Below are positions 63,918 to 64,000 of a DNA stretch of 64,000 nt, piece after piece. Source of the stretch: Rutstroemia sp. NJR-2017a BVV2 (lineage: Eukaryota > Ascomycota > Leotiomycetes > Helotiales > Rutstroemiaceae). A model generated the notes under the pieces. That model was not told where the DNA came from. It searched no databases and saw nothing but the letters and a program-made list of their open reading frames with translations. Location of the stretch: NCBI GenBank assembly GCA_002946415.1, contig NJPS01000079.1, positions 248,001 to 312,000 of the forward strand, given 5' to 3'. The translations under genes were made by a program, and so were the position numbers. Position 1 is the stretch's first letter, and each line of letters starts with the position of its first letter.

Positions 63918-64000
63918 CATGACAATACATTACTGTCGCATGCTGCATCATTATCACTCACTCTATCTTTGATCCCCTTGAGCTGACCTTCCCTTCTGTC

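Larger units (their letters stand above)
61891..64000. other. Long upstream region of C2H2 gene, low-complexity, no gene seen
   Basis: About 2.1 kb with normal base composition but many simple repeats (listed separately). The open frames here (62087-62341, 62901-63290, 63098-63352 and others) are translations of repeats or have no coding character. It likely contains promoter and 5' UTR of the zinc-finger gene. Confidence 0.55.

Overview
The window looks like a chromosome segment of a filamentous ascomycete (Pezizomycotina; Helotiales/Leotiomycetes is a plausible guess, not proven). The genes carry many short introns (48-150 nt) with GT...AG borders and CTAAC/CTGAC-like branch sites. The orthologue set is fungal: palB/Rim13, Tfc4, Vts1, a peroxisomal Ant1-type carrier, eL29 and a secreted M43 protease. 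The repeats are saturated with C-to-T / G-to-A changes of the kind left by repeat-induced point mutation (RIP).

There are two compartments with a knife-edge border at about 42574. Positions 1-42574 are an extremely AT-rich transposon graveyard with no intact host gene. It holds at least eight copies or fragments of one non-LTR retrotransposon (LINE, about 5.8 kb, ORF1 with zinc knuckles plus ORF2 with endonuclease, reverse transcriptase and RNase H, Tad1/I-like). It also holds one nearly complete Ty3/gypsy chromovirus (7716-15159), a solo LTR, and the 3' end of a second gypsy copy. The layout in order is: LINE 3' end (+) at the window edge; undetermined AT-rich DNA; two LINE fragments; full LINE (-) 1871-7715; gypsy (+); undetermined DNA; truncated LINE (-); LINE (+) split at 18750 by a nested full LINE (-) with a 15-bp target-site duplication; full LINE (+); solo LTR (-); full LINE (-); gypsy 3' end with LTR ending at 42574.

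Positions 42575-64000 are ordinary gene-rich DNA of balanced composition. In order: M43 metalloprotease (-), a possible small ORF (-), a six-TM membrane protein of unknown function with a PPPY motif (-), TFIIIC subunit Tfc4 (-), the SAM-domain RNA-binding protein Vts1 (-), ribosomal protein eL29 in four tiny exons (-), a peroxisomal Ant1-like carrier (-), the PalB/Rim13 calpain (+, divergent from the carrier) and a three-finger C2H2 transcription factor (-, convergent with palB). Upstream of that factor lie 2.1 kb of low-complexity DNA with a purine-rich tract, a G-quadruplex motif, an 8-bp minisatellite and a 9-bp AT repeat.

The host genes do not form one pathway: they cover Pol III transcription, ribosome, mRNA decay, peroxisome transport, ambient-pH signalling and secretion. 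All exon models were assembled by hand from splice signals and family sequence knowledge; each total is divisible by three and gives an uninterrupted protein. I see no clear new biological system. The points most worth checking are a degraded extra reading frame between the gypsy chromodomain and its 3' LTR, the protease gene placed 61 bp from the RIP-affected block, and the micro-exon gene structures.
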